From: Streptomyces griseus subsp. griseus
GTDB lineage: Bacteria; Actinomycetota; Actinomycetes; Streptomycetales; Streptomycetaceae
Direction: 5' to 3'
Assembly: GCF_000720255.1 (NCBI RefSeq)
Contig: NZ_JOJE01000015.1
Location: 182,151-246,150, forward strand
DNA length: 64,000 nt
The translations under genes were made by a program, and so were the position numbers. Every line of letters starts with the position of its first letter. Positions within the stretch are counted from its first letter, which is position 1. The notes beneath the pieces are model-generated. The model was not told where the DNA came from, made no database searches, and saw nothing but the letters and a program-made list of their open reading frames with translations. Positions 17,114 to 26,071 of this stretch are shown piece after piece.

Positions 17114-17836
17114 TCAGCGCCGCCTGCGGGCCAGCAGCAGCAATCCGCCCACGAGGAGCAGGGCGAGGGTGGCGGTGATCGCACCGGCCGGTGTCGCGAG
17201 GCCGGTGCTGGCGAGCTCGTCGGCGAAGGGGAGCCGCCCGATCCGTTCGGAGGGCGTCGCCTCGGGCACGGGGGTGGCTTCGCCCTCGACGGTGAAGCGG
17301 TAGTCGTTCGACTGTCCCACCCAGTCCCCGTCCGCCTCGTGCCGCTGCACCACGGCCGCGTTGACGGTGATCTCGTTCGGCGCCGCGTCCGAGGTGAGCG
17401 CGAGCCGCACCTTCACACTGAGCGTCGCCCCCGGGCCCACGGTGAACCCGGGGAAGCCGTCGTCGAACGCGCCGACCAGCTCGTCCTGGTCGGTCGTCAG
17501 GAAGCGGACCGCGTGGGGCCGCTCCCCGTCGTAGAACTCCAGGCGCGGCTGCGAGGGCGCGAGCACCCGTTTCCCGTCGACCAGCACGACGACCGGGTGC
17601 ACGCCGGAGCAGGTACGGGAGGTGGTGTTGGTGAGGTCCAGGTACCAGGTGCCGTAGCCGCCCCCGGCCTCGTAGGTGTCCGGCCCGCCGTGGATGCGGG
17701 TGGTGAGGGGGAAGTCCCGTGCGTCACCACCGGCGCAGGCGGGCACGTCACCCGCGTACGCGGGCGGCACGGACACGGGCAGGAGAAGGGCGGCTGCGGC
17801 CAGGCAGAGAGAGGCGGCAGGAGTGCACGGTCGCAT
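17114..17836 (-). CDS. Sortase-anchored surface protein with LAxTG signal
   Basis: About 240 aa from the ATG at 17836. A signal peptide (SLCLAAAALLLPVSVPPAYA) is followed by an extracellular beta-rich domain with two cysteine positions. A classical cell-wall sorting signal ends the protein: LASTG, a hydrophobic helix (AGAITATLALLLVGGLLLLA) and a RRRR tail. LAxTG is the form recognised by streptomycete class E sortases (family knowledge), and a class E sortase lies at 23.3-24.1 kb. Its ligand is unknown. The ribosome site is weak, so the start may lie further upstream. Confidence 0.75.
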   Translation of the reverse strand: MRPCTPAASLCLAAAALLLPVSVPPAYAGDVPACAGGDARDFPLTTRIHGGPDTYEAGGGYGTWYLDLTNTTSRTCSGVHPVVVLVDGKRVLAPSQPRLEFYDGERPHAVRFLTTDQDELVGAFDDGFPGFTVGPGATLSVKVRLALTSDAAPNEITVNAAVVQRHEADGDWVGQSNDYRFTVEGEATPVPEATPSERIGRLPFADELASTGLATPAGAITATLALLLVGGLLLLARRRR

Positions 17837-18019
17837 AAACACATGAGCGTGGCGGAGAGTGGGGGCGCCGGGGAGGTGCCGGGCCGCCAAGGGGCTCGAA
17901 TGGGGGGACGAATGCGCTCGTTCGGCGGTATGGAGGCGGCGGCAGGGCGGTGACGCCGTGGAGGACGGGCCGGCGGCCTACGCGGCCGGCTCAGCCGCGA
18001 GCCACCGCGCGCCCCCGGC

Positions 18020-19210
18020 CTACCCGTCCCCCCGCCCGAACAGCGGCCCCAGCAACAGCTGAGCCGCCCCCACCGCGACGCCCCACACCCCGCCGGAGGC
18101 AACGCGCACGGGCACCGGGCTCCACGTCGCCCCCTCCCGCCGAGCCAGTTCCTCGAGCACCCCCGCGACCCCCCGCACGAACCGCTCCGGCGCCTCCTCC
18201 ACCGTCCGCCCGCCCAGCAGCACCAGATCGATGTCCAGCAGGGCCACCAGATTCGCCGTCCCCGTCCCCAGCACCCGCGCCGCCTCCTCCGCGTCCTGGC
18301 GCCCCATGGCCTGCAGACACAGCGCCTCTATGCAGCCCCGGTTCCCGCACGAACACACAGGGCCGTCCAGCTGGATCACCTGGTGCCCGAACTCCCCCGC
18401 CCCGGTCCGTGCCCCCCGGTGGAGCACCCCGCCGATCACCAGCCCGGCACCCAGCCCCGTACCGAGGTGCAGATAGGCGAAGGAGCCGCTCTCACCCGCC
18501 ACGGCCAGCCCCAGCGCCGCCGCGTTCGTGTCCTTGTCGATCACCACCGGCACCCCCAGCCGCGGCGCCAACGCGTCCCGCAGCGGAAATCCGTCCCACT
18601 CGGGAAACCCGGTGACCCGGTGCAGCACTCCGCTCGCGTGGTCGAGCGGCCCGGGGAGCGCGACGCCGAGCCCGAGGAGCGACCCGTAGGCAGCCAGCGA
18701 GCCGGAGCCGGAGCCCAGGCCCCAGCCGGATCCCAGGCTCCAGCCGGAGTCCTCCGATCCCGGCTCGGAGTCGGCGGTGGGCCCGAGCACCTCCTCCACC
18801 AGCCCCTGCGCCTCCCGGGCCACGGCCGAGACGACCGCGTCCGCCCCCGCCCCGAGGTCCAGTGCGGCGCGCCGCTCCCCGACCACCGCCCCCGCGAGGT
18901 CGACGAGCACGGTGCGCAGCTCGTCCCGGTCCAGATGCACGCCCACCGCGTGCCCGGCCTCCGGCACCAGCTGCAACGTCGTGCGCGGCTTGCCCCCCGT
19001 GGACGCCCGGCGCCCCGCCTCCACCACCAGGCCGTCCTCCCGCAGCCGTCCCGTGATCTTGCTGACCGCCTGTGGGGTGAGTCCGGTGCGTTCGGCGAGT
19101 TCGAGCCGGCTGATGCCCAGCGGTCCCGCCGTACGCAGCAGATCGAGGACGAGCGCGGTGTTGTGACTGCGCATGGCGAACAGGTTCGCACCGACGGAAG
19201 AGCCCTTCAT
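18020..19210 (-). CDS. ROK-family transcriptional repressor
   Basis: 396 aa. The N-terminal winged helix-turn-helix (ISRLELAERTGLTPQAVSK, residues 33-51) precedes a ROK sugar-kinase-like domain with VIDKDTNAAALG, the GTGLGAGLVI phosphate loop and the zinc motif CSCGNRGC. A Gly/Ser/Trp-rich insert (residues about 146-172) built from short repeats is unusual for the family and may be a recent expansion. The gene is divergent from a Gfo/Idh/MocA oxidoreductase, and a long near-perfect inverted repeat lies between them. It probably represses that operon and itself in response to a sugar ligand. Confidence 0.86.
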   Translation of the reverse strand: MKGSSVGANLFAMRSHNTALVLDLLRTAGPLGISRLELAERTGLTPQAVSKITGRLREDGLVVEAGRRASTGGKPRTTLQLVPEAGHAVGVHLDRDELRTVLVDLAGAVVGERRAALDLGAGADAVVSAVAREAQGLVEEVLGPTADSEPGSEDSGWSLGSGWGLGSGSGSLAAYGSLLGLGVALPGPLDHASGVLHRVTGFPEWDGFPLRDALAPRLGVPVVIDKDTNAAALGLAVAGESGSFAYLHLGTGLGAGLVIGGVLHRGARTGAGEFGHQVIQLDGPVCSCGNRGCIEALCLQAMGRQDAEEAARVLGTGTANLVALLDIDLVLLGGRTVEEAPERFVRGVAGVLEELARREGATWSPVPVRVASGGVWGVAVGAAQLLLGPLFGRGDG

Positions 19211-19233
19211 GCCCCCATTGTCCTCCTCACTTG

Positions 19234-19260
19234 CACTTTGGCAACAGCGTTGCGAAAGTG
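19234..19260. promoter_or_regulatory. Probable ROK operator in the divergent promoter region
   Basis: Arms CACTTTGGCAAC (19234-19245) and GTTGCGAAAGTG (19249-19260) form an inverted repeat with one mismatch and a three-base centre. It lies 23 bases from the ROK start and 6 bases from the oxidoreductase start, so binding would block both. Confidence 0.65.
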
Positions 19261-19266
19261 GAGGGC

Positions 19267-20355
19267 ATGACTGGACGCAAGACCGCTGGTACCCCCCTCC
19301 GCGTGGGCCTCGTCGGCTACGGACTCGCCGGTTCCGTCTTCCACGCCCCGTTGATCGCCGCCACCGAGGGCCTCGTCCTCGACACCGTGGTCACCTCGAA
19401 CCCGGAGCGGCAGCGGCAGGCCCGCGCCGAGTTCCCGGACGTCCGCGCGGTCGGCACGCCGGACGAGCTGTTCGACCGGGCCGGCGACCTGGACCTGATC
19501 GTGGTCGCGTCCCCGAACAAGACACATGTCCCGCTCGCCACCACCGCTCTCGAAGCCGGCCTCCCGGTCGTCGTCGACAAGCCGATCGCCGGTACGGCGG
19601 CCGAGGCACGCACTCTCGCGGCCCTCGCCGAGGATCGCGGCCTGCTGCTCTCGGTCTTCCAGAACCGCCGCTGGGACAACGACTTCCTGACCCTGCGGAG
19701 GCTGCTCGACGCGGGCGAACTGGGCGAGGTGTCCCGCTTCGAGTCCCGCTTCGAGCGCTGGCGGCCGCAGTTGAAGGGCGGCTGGCGGGAGTCCGGCGAC
19801 CCGGCGGAGATCGGGGGCCTGCTCTACGACCTCGGCAGCCATGTCGTCGACCAGGCCCTGGTCCTCTTCGGTCCCGTCACCCATGTCTACGCCGAGTCCG
19901 ACGTCCGCCGCCCCGGCGCCGAGGCCGACGACGACACCTTCATCGCGCTCACGCACGCCGGCGGCGTCCGCTCCCACCTGTACGTCTCCGCGACGACCCC
20001 CCAACTCGGCCCCCGCTTCCGGGTGCTGGGCTCGCGAGCGGGCTACGTCAAGTACGGCCTTGATCCGCAGGAGGCCGCGCTGCGGGAGGGGCAGCGACCC
20101 GGCACGGCGTCGGACTGGGGCACGGAGACGGAGGACCTGTGGGGCCGCGTCGGCGCCGGGGAGTCCCCGCTGACCGGCGGCGGCCGCCCGGAACCGACCC
20201 TCCCCGGCGACTACCCGGCCTACTATGCGGCCGTGGCCAAGGCACTGCTGGACGGCGGCCCCAACCCGGTGACCGCCCTGGAGGCGGCCGCCGCTCTCGA
20301 CGTACTGGAGGCGGCCCGCCGTTCGGCGCACGAGGAAGTGGCGGTGAAGCTGTGA
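19267..20355 (+). CDS. Gfo/Idh/MocA-family NAD(P)-dependent oxidoreductase
   Basis: 362 aa from the ATG at 19267 (GGAGG-like site just upstream). The Rossmann motif VGLVGYGLAGSVFHAP is at the N-terminus, followed by VASPNKTHVPLA, the catalytic EKP-type motif as VVDKPIA, and the GGLLYDLGSHVVDQAL His-containing helix typical of sugar or inositol dehydrogenases. The next gene starts inside its stop codon (TGATG). It is probably controlled by the divergent ROK repressor, which suggests a sugar substrate. Confidence 0.86.
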   Translation: MTGRKTAGTPLRVGLVGYGLAGSVFHAPLIAATEGLVLDTVVTSNPERQRQARAEFPDVRAVGTPDELFDRAGDLDLIVVASPNKTHVPLATTALEAGLPVVVDKPIAGTAAEARTLAALAEDRGLLLSVFQNRRWDNDFLTLRRLLDAGELGEVSRFESRFERWRPQLKGGWRESGDPAEIGGLLYDLGSHVVDQALVLFGPVTHVYAESDVRRPGAEADDDTFIALTHAGGVRSHLYVSATTPQLGPRFRVLGSRAGYVKYGLDPQEAALREGQRPGTASDWGTETEDLWGRVGAGESPLTGGGRPEPTLPGDYPAYYAAVAKALLDGGPNPVTALEAAAALDVLEAARRSAHEEVAVKL

Positions 20356-20855
20356 TGAGCTCGCACGAACTGACCCCGAAGTTCCACCCGGAGATCACCC
20401 CGCCCCTGGAGGAGCTGGAAGCCCAGGAACGCCGGCTGGTCTTCCGCCAGTTCACCCACGACGACGCCTGGGCCCTCGGCTCGCTCCTCGTGGACCTGGC
20501 CCGCGAGCGGCAGGCGCCGCTCGCCATCGACATCCACCGCGCCGGCCAGCAGCTCTTCCATGCCGCCCTGCCGGGCTCGACCCCCGACAACGACGCCTGG
20601 ATCGCCCGCAAGCGCCGGGTCGTGGAGCGCTACGGCTCCTCGTCGTACCTGGTCGGCGCTCGCTTCCGGGCCAAGGGCACGACGTTCGAGGACTCCTCGC
20701 GCCTCGACCCGGACGTGTACGCGGCCCACGGCGGCTCCTTCCCGATCCATGTCGAGGGCGTGGGCGTGATCGGCGCGGTCACGGTGTCCGGACTGCCTCA
20801 GTTGCAGGACCACCGGTTCGTGGTGGAGGCGCTGGAGGAGTTCCTGAAGGTGTAG
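20355..20855 (+). CDS. UPF0303/heme-degrading-domain-like protein
   Basis: 166 aa, overlapping the previous stop by one base and therefore co-translated with the oxidoreductase. The features LAIDIHRAGQQLFHAALPGS, WIARKRRVVERYG and GGSFPIHVEGVGVIGAVTVSGL are those of the UPF0303/GlcG-like fold, whose last motif is a glycine-rich turn. Exact activity is unknown; the family is often found next to sugar or small-molecule dehydrogenases. Confidence 0.8.
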   Translation: MSSHELTPKFHPEITPPLEELEAQERRLVFRQFTHDDAWALGSLLVDLARERQAPLAIDIHRAGQQLFHAALPGSTPDNDAWIARKRRVVERYGSSSYLVGARFRAKGTTFEDSSRLDPDVYAAHGGSFPIHVEGVGVIGAVTVSGLPQLQDHRFVVEALEEFLKV

Positions 20856-20966
20856 GGCCAACGACAGGCTTCAGCGGGAATGATCGCCGGGCTCCCTCCT
20901 GTTGGCACGTGCTGTAGGCATGACGATCATGGGCACAGCGCCCCCTTCCGGAGGGACCGGTAACCG

Positions 20967-21833
20967 ATGAGCAAGGCACTGAAGGAGACCGTCGGACGGT
21001 ACGGCATCTGGAGCGTCGGTCTGCGTTCCGAGGACCCGGACCGCCGGGGCGAACTGAGCGAGGCCGCCGCCGAGCTGGAGGAGCTGGGTTACGGCGCCAT
21101 CTGGCTGGGCGGCAACAGCGCGGCCGCGCACGCCGTCCCGCTCATCGAGGCGACCTCGCGCATCGCCGTCGGCACCAGCATCCAGAGCATCTGGCAGCAC
21201 GAGGCCGCCGACAGCGCGGCCGCCTTCGCCGACCTGGAGAAGACCCACCCCGGCCGCTTCGTCCTGGGCATCGGGGTGAGCCACGCCCGGAGCGTGGAGC
21301 AGTACCGCCGCCCCTACTCCGCCCTGGTCTCCTACGTCGACGCCCTGGACGAGGCCGGCACGCCCGCCGACCGGCGCGTCCTGGCCGCCCTCGGCCCGAA
21401 GTCGCTGGAGCTGACCCGGGACCGGGCCGCCGGCACGATTCCCTACCTGGTCACCCCGGAGCACACCGCCCACGCCCGCGAGATCCTCGGCGAGGGCCCG
21501 CTCCTCGCACCCGAGCTCGGGGTCGTCCTGGAGACGGACCCGGCCCGCGCCCGCGCCCTGGCCCGCGAGTTCCTCGCGCTCTACCTCCCCCTGCCGAACT
21601 ACACCAACAACTTCCTGCGCCACGGCTTCACCGAGGACGACCTGACCGACGGCGGCAGCGACCGCCTGGTCGACGCCCTCTTCGCCTGGGGCGACGAGAC
21701 CCGGATCCGGGAGCGGATCACCACTTTCCAGCAGGCAGGCGCGGACCACCTGGCCCTCCAGGTGATCGACGGCGAGTCCCGGGATTCCCTCCCGACGGAA
21801 GCCTGGCGCACCTTGGCCTCGCTACTGGCGTAA
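20967..21833 (+). CDS. LLM-class F420-dependent oxidoreductase
   Basis: 288 aa luciferase-like TIM barrel. YGIWSVGLRSEDP starts the barrel, ELEELGYGAIWLGG and the GTSIQSIWQHEA strand follow, then FVLGIGVSHA near the cofactor site. It resembles actinobacterial F420-dependent enzymes of the TIGR03620 type. It follows the UPF0303 gene by 111 bases and may have its own promoter. Substrate cannot be told. Confidence 0.82.
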   Translation: MSKALKETVGRYGIWSVGLRSEDPDRRGELSEAAAELEELGYGAIWLGGNSAAAHAVPLIEATSRIAVGTSIQSIWQHEAADSAAAFADLEKTHPGRFVLGIGVSHARSVEQYRRPYSALVSYVDALDEAGTPADRRVLAALGPKSLELTRDRAAGTIPYLVTPEHTAHAREILGEGPLLAPELGVVLETDPARARALAREFLALYLPLPNYTNNFLRHGFTEDDLTDGGSDRLVDALFAWGDETRIRERITTFQQAGADHLALQVIDGESRDSLPTEAWRTLASLLA

Positions 21834-21840
21834 GGGACAG

Positions 21841-21940
21841 CGCGCCCTGAAAGGGGCGCGGGGCTGTATCGATGTGCGGCTCCGCCGCGCGGGCGCGACA
21901 AGCCACCACGGCCCGCCGGCCACCAACGCACCGCAGCCCC
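21841..21940. terminator. Terminator and common streptomycete intergenic repeat
   Basis: A CGCGCCCT/GGGGCGCG stem with a GAAA loop (21841-21860) is followed by a GC-rich stretch containing TGCGGCTCCGCCGC and GGGCGCGACAAGCC. From memory this sequence family recurs between genes in many streptomycetes. It separates the convergent LLM and YidC-like genes. Confidence 0.6.
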
Positions 21941-21946
21941 CACCCC

Positions 21947-22702
21947 TCAGGCGTTTCCTGCAAGCTGGACGGCCGCCCCGGTCGGATAGAGCACCGCCCG
22001 CTCCACCGCACTCCACGTCGTACTGGTCACCACGTACAACGCGGCAGCCAACGGCACGACCGCCACGGTGACCAACGTGAAGAAGGACATGAACGGCATC
22101 AGCTTGCTGACCGCACCGAGCCCTGGCACCTGCTCACCGCCGTCGGCCACCGGCAGTGACCCGGCGCCGCCCGCGGCCATCGTCCGCTTCGTCCGCACGT
22201 AGTTGAAGCAGGCGACAGCGGCGACGATCACGAACAGTCCGAGGTACACGATCCCCGCCGCGCCGAACACACCCCCGTCGCTCAACGCGTCCGCCCAACG
22301 GTCACCGAGGGGTGCGGCGAACAGCTCGTGGGAGAGGAGCGCGTTGGCCTCACCGCCGATCGTCGTGCTGGAGAACAGGTGGTAGAGCAGGAAGAACGCG
22401 GGCAGCTGGAACAGGCTGGGCAGGCAGCCCGCCACCGGTGACACCTTCTCCTGCCGGTGCAGCTCGAGAATCGCCTTCTGCAGCCGCTCGGGACTCTTCA
22501 CGTGCTTCTTGCGCAGCTCGGCGATCTTGGGCCGCAGCGCGGACTGGGCCCGCTGCCCGCGGGCGGCGGCCCGGGACAGGGGGTGCACCAGCAGCCGTAC
22601 GAGCGCGGTGAACAGGACGATCGCGGCGGCGGCCGCGGAGGCGCCGAACAAGGGGCGGAGCAGCTCGGCGAGCTGCTCGACGAGGTGGGCGAAAACGGAC
22701 AT
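21947..22702 (-). CDS. YidC/Oxa1-type membrane protein insertase (second paralogue)
   Basis: 251 aa from the ATG at 22702, which has a GGAGGG ribosome site. Five hydrophobic segments are visible, with the hydrophilic-groove Arg in LVRLLVHPLSRAA, the cytoplasmic coiled hairpin (LRPKIAELRKKHVKSPERLQ) and CLPSLFQLPAFFLLYHLF. It is shorter than housekeeping YidC, so it is likely an accessory insertase. A small DUF6412-like membrane gene is just upstream and likely forms an operon with it. Confidence 0.82.
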   Translation of the reverse strand: MSVFAHLVEQLAELLRPLFGASAAAAAIVLFTALVRLLVHPLSRAAARGQRAQSALRPKIAELRKKHVKSPERLQKAILELHRQEKVSPVAGCLPSLFQLPAFFLLYHLFSSTTIGGEANALLSHELFAAPLGDRWADALSDGGVFGAAGIVYLGLFVIVAAVACFNYVRTKRTMAAGGAGSLPVADGGEQVPGLGAVSKLMPFMSFFTLVTVAVVPLAAALYVVTSTTWSAVERAVLYPTGAAVQLAGNA

Positions 22703-22798
22703 GGGTGAGCCCTCCAGGGGTCTCGTCGTGCCGAGAGAATGGGATGACGGCATGACGACCCGCGTGGGTCACGAACTGTCTCTGAGGGACTTACGTGC

Positions 22799-23110
22799 CT
22801 ACGCGGTGATCGCCGGGAGGGCGTGTCCGGGTGCCCGGGGTCGTATTCGACCGCTCGCGTCTGGGTCGCGCTGGGGCAGGAACGCCGTACGGCGGGCACG
22901 GTCGCGTATCGCGGTGCGCACCCGGGTGGGCGGCACGGCGGGGGCGCTGCGGGAGCCGAGGAGGGAGCAGACGACGAGGGCGGAGCCGGCCGCGGCGGTC
23001 GCGGCGAGCGCGACGGTGGCGGTGAGGCTGCCGGTGTCGAGCAGCGCGGTCTGGAGGACGAGGAGCAGCAGCACGACGGCGGGACGCAGCCCCGCCCGGT
23101 CCTGGATCAT
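22799..23110 (-). CDS. Small membrane protein (DUF6412-like)
   Basis: 103 aa from the ATG at 23110 with a GAGGGGGAG ribosome site. Two hydrophobic helices (VVLLLLVLQTALLDTG and VALAATAAAGSALVVCSLLG) precede an arginine-rich cytoplasmic tail. This pairing upstream of a YidC-like gene is familiar in streptomycetes. Function is unknown. Confidence 0.7.
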   Translation of the reverse strand: MIQDRAGLRPAVVLLLLVLQTALLDTGSLTATVALAATAAAGSALVVCSLLGSRSAPAVPPTRVRTAIRDRARRTAFLPQRDPDASGRIRPRAPGHALPAITA

Positions 23111-23250
23111 CGACAGCTCCCCCTCTCGCACACGCACGCCCCCGAACGGCCGTGCGGCCGTCGTTACTCGGTTATACCTGAAGCAGCTCGACGGTGCGCA
23201 ATGACCTACACCTCACAACGTCCCGTTCCGGCGCGACAGTTCCCGCACGC

Positions 23251-24066
23251 TCACCGTGGTCTCATCGACGTGAGCCTGGCCCACACCACCAGGCGGTACC
23301 GGGAGGTGTACTCGGGGGTGCAGGTGGTGAGCGTGAGGTAGTAGCCGGGCTCGCTGTAGCCGTAGGCGGGGTGGGTGGTGCTCCTCGGCACGCGCGCGAG
23401 GGTGGTGCCGTCCCGCGCGGAGGTGCGCGGGAGGGTCCGGTCGACGGCGTAGGTGTACACCGCGCCGCGCGTCTCCACCTCGACCGTGTCGCCCTTGCGG
23501 AGCCGGTTGACGTACCGGAAGGGCTCACCGTGCGTGTTCCGGTGCCCGGCGACCGCGAAATTGCCCGCCTGTCCGGGCTGTTGGGTGCCGGTGTAGTGGC
23601 CGACGTAGCCCTTGTCGAGAACGTGCCGCTTGCTGGTGCCCTCGGCGACGGGCACGCGGAGGTGGAGGCGGGGGATGGTGAGGATGGCGTAGGCGGAGGA
23701 GGCGTGGGGGGCGGCGGAGGTGCCGTCGCCGTCGTTCCCGTTGCCCCTACTGCCCTCGGACCGGCCGGTGCGGCCGGGGGTGGGATCGGGCGGCGCGGTG
23801 GACGTACGCGCGCGCGTGCCCCCTTCGGCGGACCGCCTACGGGCGGAACCGTCGCCGTCGGCGGGGACCGCCCACTGCTTCTCCAGCGCCTCGACGGTCC
23901 GCCCCGCACCCTGCTTGGCCTCCCGGTTGGTCCACCACACCTGATGGACGACGAAGAGCAGCAGAACCACCCCGGCCGTGACGAGGAGCTCCGCCCCGCT
24001 CCACAGCACGCGCCGGCGCAGGGCACGTCGCCGCCGGGTGCTGTGCCGTACGACGGGAACCCGCAC
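23251..24066 (-). CDS. Class E sortase
   Basis: 271 aa. A basic N-terminus and one membrane helix (LLVTAGVVLLLFVVHQVWW) are followed by a Gly/Ser/Arg-rich linker and the sortase barrel beginning AILTIPRLHLRVPV. The catalytic His is in AVAGHRNTH, the Cys in LTLTTCTPEYTSRYRLVV, and the Arg is in that same motif. Streptomycete class E enzymes anchor LAxTG proteins, so the LAxTG protein at 17.1-17.8 kb is a likely client, although the two genes are 5 kb apart. Confidence 0.87.
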   Translation of the reverse strand: MRVPVVRHSTRRRRALRRRVLWSGAELLVTAGVVLLLFVVHQVWWTNREAKQGAGRTVEALEKQWAVPADGDGSARRRSAEGGTRARTSTAPPDPTPGRTGRSEGSRGNGNDGDGTSAAPHASSAYAILTIPRLHLRVPVAEGTSKRHVLDKGYVGHYTGTQQPGQAGNFAVAGHRNTHGEPFRYVNRLRKGDTVEVETRGAVYTYAVDRTLPRTSARDGTTLARVPRSTTHPAYGYSEPGYYLTLTTCTPEYTSRYRLVVWARLTSMRPR

Positions 24067-24317
24067 GCGACGCCTCCCTTCCCAGGGACCGACGGCACGA
24101 TAAGGGCCGGGCCGCGAGGTCTCCAGAGCCGCGCAGGGGCCACCCTCCCCGTCCCCGCCCCCTCGTCACTTCCTCCATAGGTTTGAGAAAGGGATGTCAG
24201 AACTCTCGACAACCTCACACGTCACACCCGATGCTTCGTGTCGGCCTGGACGGGACGCCAGGGCACGACGCCGGTTGGACGGCCGGCCGTCGGTCGAATC
24301 ATCGAAGCGGAGAAGCC

Positions 24318-25793
24318 ATGATCCGACGCAGAACCCTGCTGACGGCCACCGGCGGAGCGATCCTCGGGAGCGCGCTCGCCACCGGCACCGCGCACGCGGA
24401 CGCCACGATCGCCGTCAACCCCGGCACGTCGTACGGCACCTGGGAGGGCTGGGGCACCTCCCTGGCCTGGTGGGGCAACGTCTTCGGCAACCGGGACGAC
24501 TTCGCCGACATCTTCTTCACCACCAAGTCGGTGGCGTACGGCGGCAAGACACTCCCGGGCCTGGGCCTGAACATCGCCCGTTACAACCTGGGCGCGAGCA
24601 GTTGGAACTCCGTCGGCGGCCAGACCATGGTGGCCTCCCCCAACATCCCCGCCTTCAAGCAGATCGAGGCCTACTGGCAGGACTGGAACAACGAGGACCC
24701 GACGTCCTCGGCCTGGAACTGGTCGGCCGACGCCAAGCAGCGCGCGATGCTGGTGAAGGCGACGCAGCGGGGCGCGACCAGCGAGCTCTTCGCCAACTCC
24801 CCCGTGTGGTGGATGTGCAAGAACCACAACCCGTCGGGCGCCGCGGACGGCGGCAACAACCTCCAGACCTGGAACTACCGCCAACACGCCTCCCACCTGG
24901 CCGCGGTGGCCCTCTACGCCAAGAACAACTGGGGCGTGAACTTCGCGACGGTCGACCCCTTCAACGAGCCGAGCTCCAACTGGTGGACGGCGACGGGCAC
25001 CCAGGAGGGCTGCCACATCGACTCGACGGTCCAGTCGGCCGTACTGCCGTACATGCGCAGCGAGCTGGACAAGCGCGGCCTGACCGGCGTGAAGATCTCC
25101 GCGTCCGACGAGACGAACTACGACACGGCCCGCTCGACCTGGAGCGCGTTCTCCTCCTCGACCAAGGCCCTGGTCAACCAGGTCAACGTGCACGGTTACC
25201 AGGGCTCGGGCGGCCGCCGCGACCTCCTCTACACAGACGTGGTGACGACGTCCGGCAAGAAGCTGTGGAACTCGGAGACCGGCGACAAGGACGCCACCGG
25301 CCTCACGATGGCGTCGAACCTCTGCTACGACTTCCGCTGGCTGCACCCCACGGCCTGGGTGTACTGGCAGGTCATGGACCCGACCACGGGCTGGGCGATG
25401 ATCGCGTACGACCAGAACACGCTCCAGCCGACCACCGTCCAGACGAAGTACTACGTGATGGCCCAGTTCAGCCGCCACATCCGCCCCGGCATGAAGATCC
25501 TCGACACGGGCGTGAGCTACGCGGCGGCGGGCTACGACGCTACGGCGAAGCGCCTGGTCATAGTCGCCGTGAACACGTCCACCTCGGCCCAGACCCTGAC
25601 CTTCGACCTCTCCCGCTTCTCGACGGTGACCGGCGGTACGGGCGGCCTGGTCCCCCGCTGGAACACGGTGACGACAGGCGGCGGCGACCTGTACACCCCC
25701 CGCTCGGACATCAAGCTGAACGGGAAGAGCGTGGCGGTGCCGTTCGCGGCGCAGTCGGTGCAGACGTTGCAGATCGACGGCGTGACCATCTAG
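24318..25793 (+). CDS. Secreted GH30 endo-beta-1,6-galactanase-like enzyme
   Basis: 491 aa from the ATG at 24318 (ribosome site GGAGAAG). A Tat-type signal (MIRRRTLLTATGG) ends near ATGTAHA. The barrel has GWGTSLAWWG at its start, the acid/base Glu in DPFNEPSSNWW and the nucleophile Glu in KLWNSETGDKD, followed by a C-terminal beta domain. This combination matches the GH30_5 group that cuts beta-1,6-galactan of plant arabinogalactan proteins. Close relatives were once placed in GH5. No sugar regulator is adjacent. Confidence 0.85.
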   Translation: MIRRRTLLTATGGAILGSALATGTAHADATIAVNPGTSYGTWEGWGTSLAWWGNVFGNRDDFADIFFTTKSVAYGGKTLPGLGLNIARYNLGASSWNSVGGQTMVASPNIPAFKQIEAYWQDWNNEDPTSSAWNWSADAKQRAMLVKATQRGATSELFANSPVWWMCKNHNPSGAADGGNNLQTWNYRQHASHLAAVALYAKNNWGVNFATVDPFNEPSSNWWTATGTQEGCHIDSTVQSAVLPYMRSELDKRGLTGVKISASDETNYDTARSTWSAFSSSTKALVNQVNVHGYQGSGGRRDLLYTDVVTTSGKKLWNSETGDKDATGLTMASNLCYDFRWLHPTAWVYWQVMDPTTGWAMIAYDQNTLQPTTVQTKYYVMAQFSRHIRPGMKILDTGVSYAAAGYDATAKRLVIVAVNTSTSAQTLTFDLSRFSTVTGGTGGLVPRWNTVTTGGGDLYTPRSDIKLNGKSVAVPFAAQSVQTLQIDGVTI

Positions 25794-26029
25794 CCGCTCG
25801 GCCCTGCCTCACCCACCGCGGTTCCCGCGCACGAGAACCCGGAGAACAGCCAGAATGATGGCGAAGCTGTTCACCTGTCCCCCCTCCGAGCCAACGCCAG
25901 ACAGGCACAAGCCCCGCCGAGGAAAAGCACCGTGAGCACCTTCCCTTTACGCAGGCAATGACAGCTAACAACTGGCCTTCTCGGTCATTCATACGTTCAC
26001 CCTGTTGGTCTCATGCGGGCTTTCGTGTA

Positions 26030-26061
26030 CCCGGGTGTGCCTGCACGCAAGCACACCCGGG
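26030..26061 (-). terminator. Terminator-like hairpin
   Basis: A perfect 11-bp stem (CCCGGGTGTGC with GCACACCCGGG) around a ten-base loop lies 11 bases beyond the end of the leftward Rhs fragment. The rest of 25794-26071 shows nothing coding. Confidence 0.6.
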
Positions 26062-26071
26062 ATATCACGTC

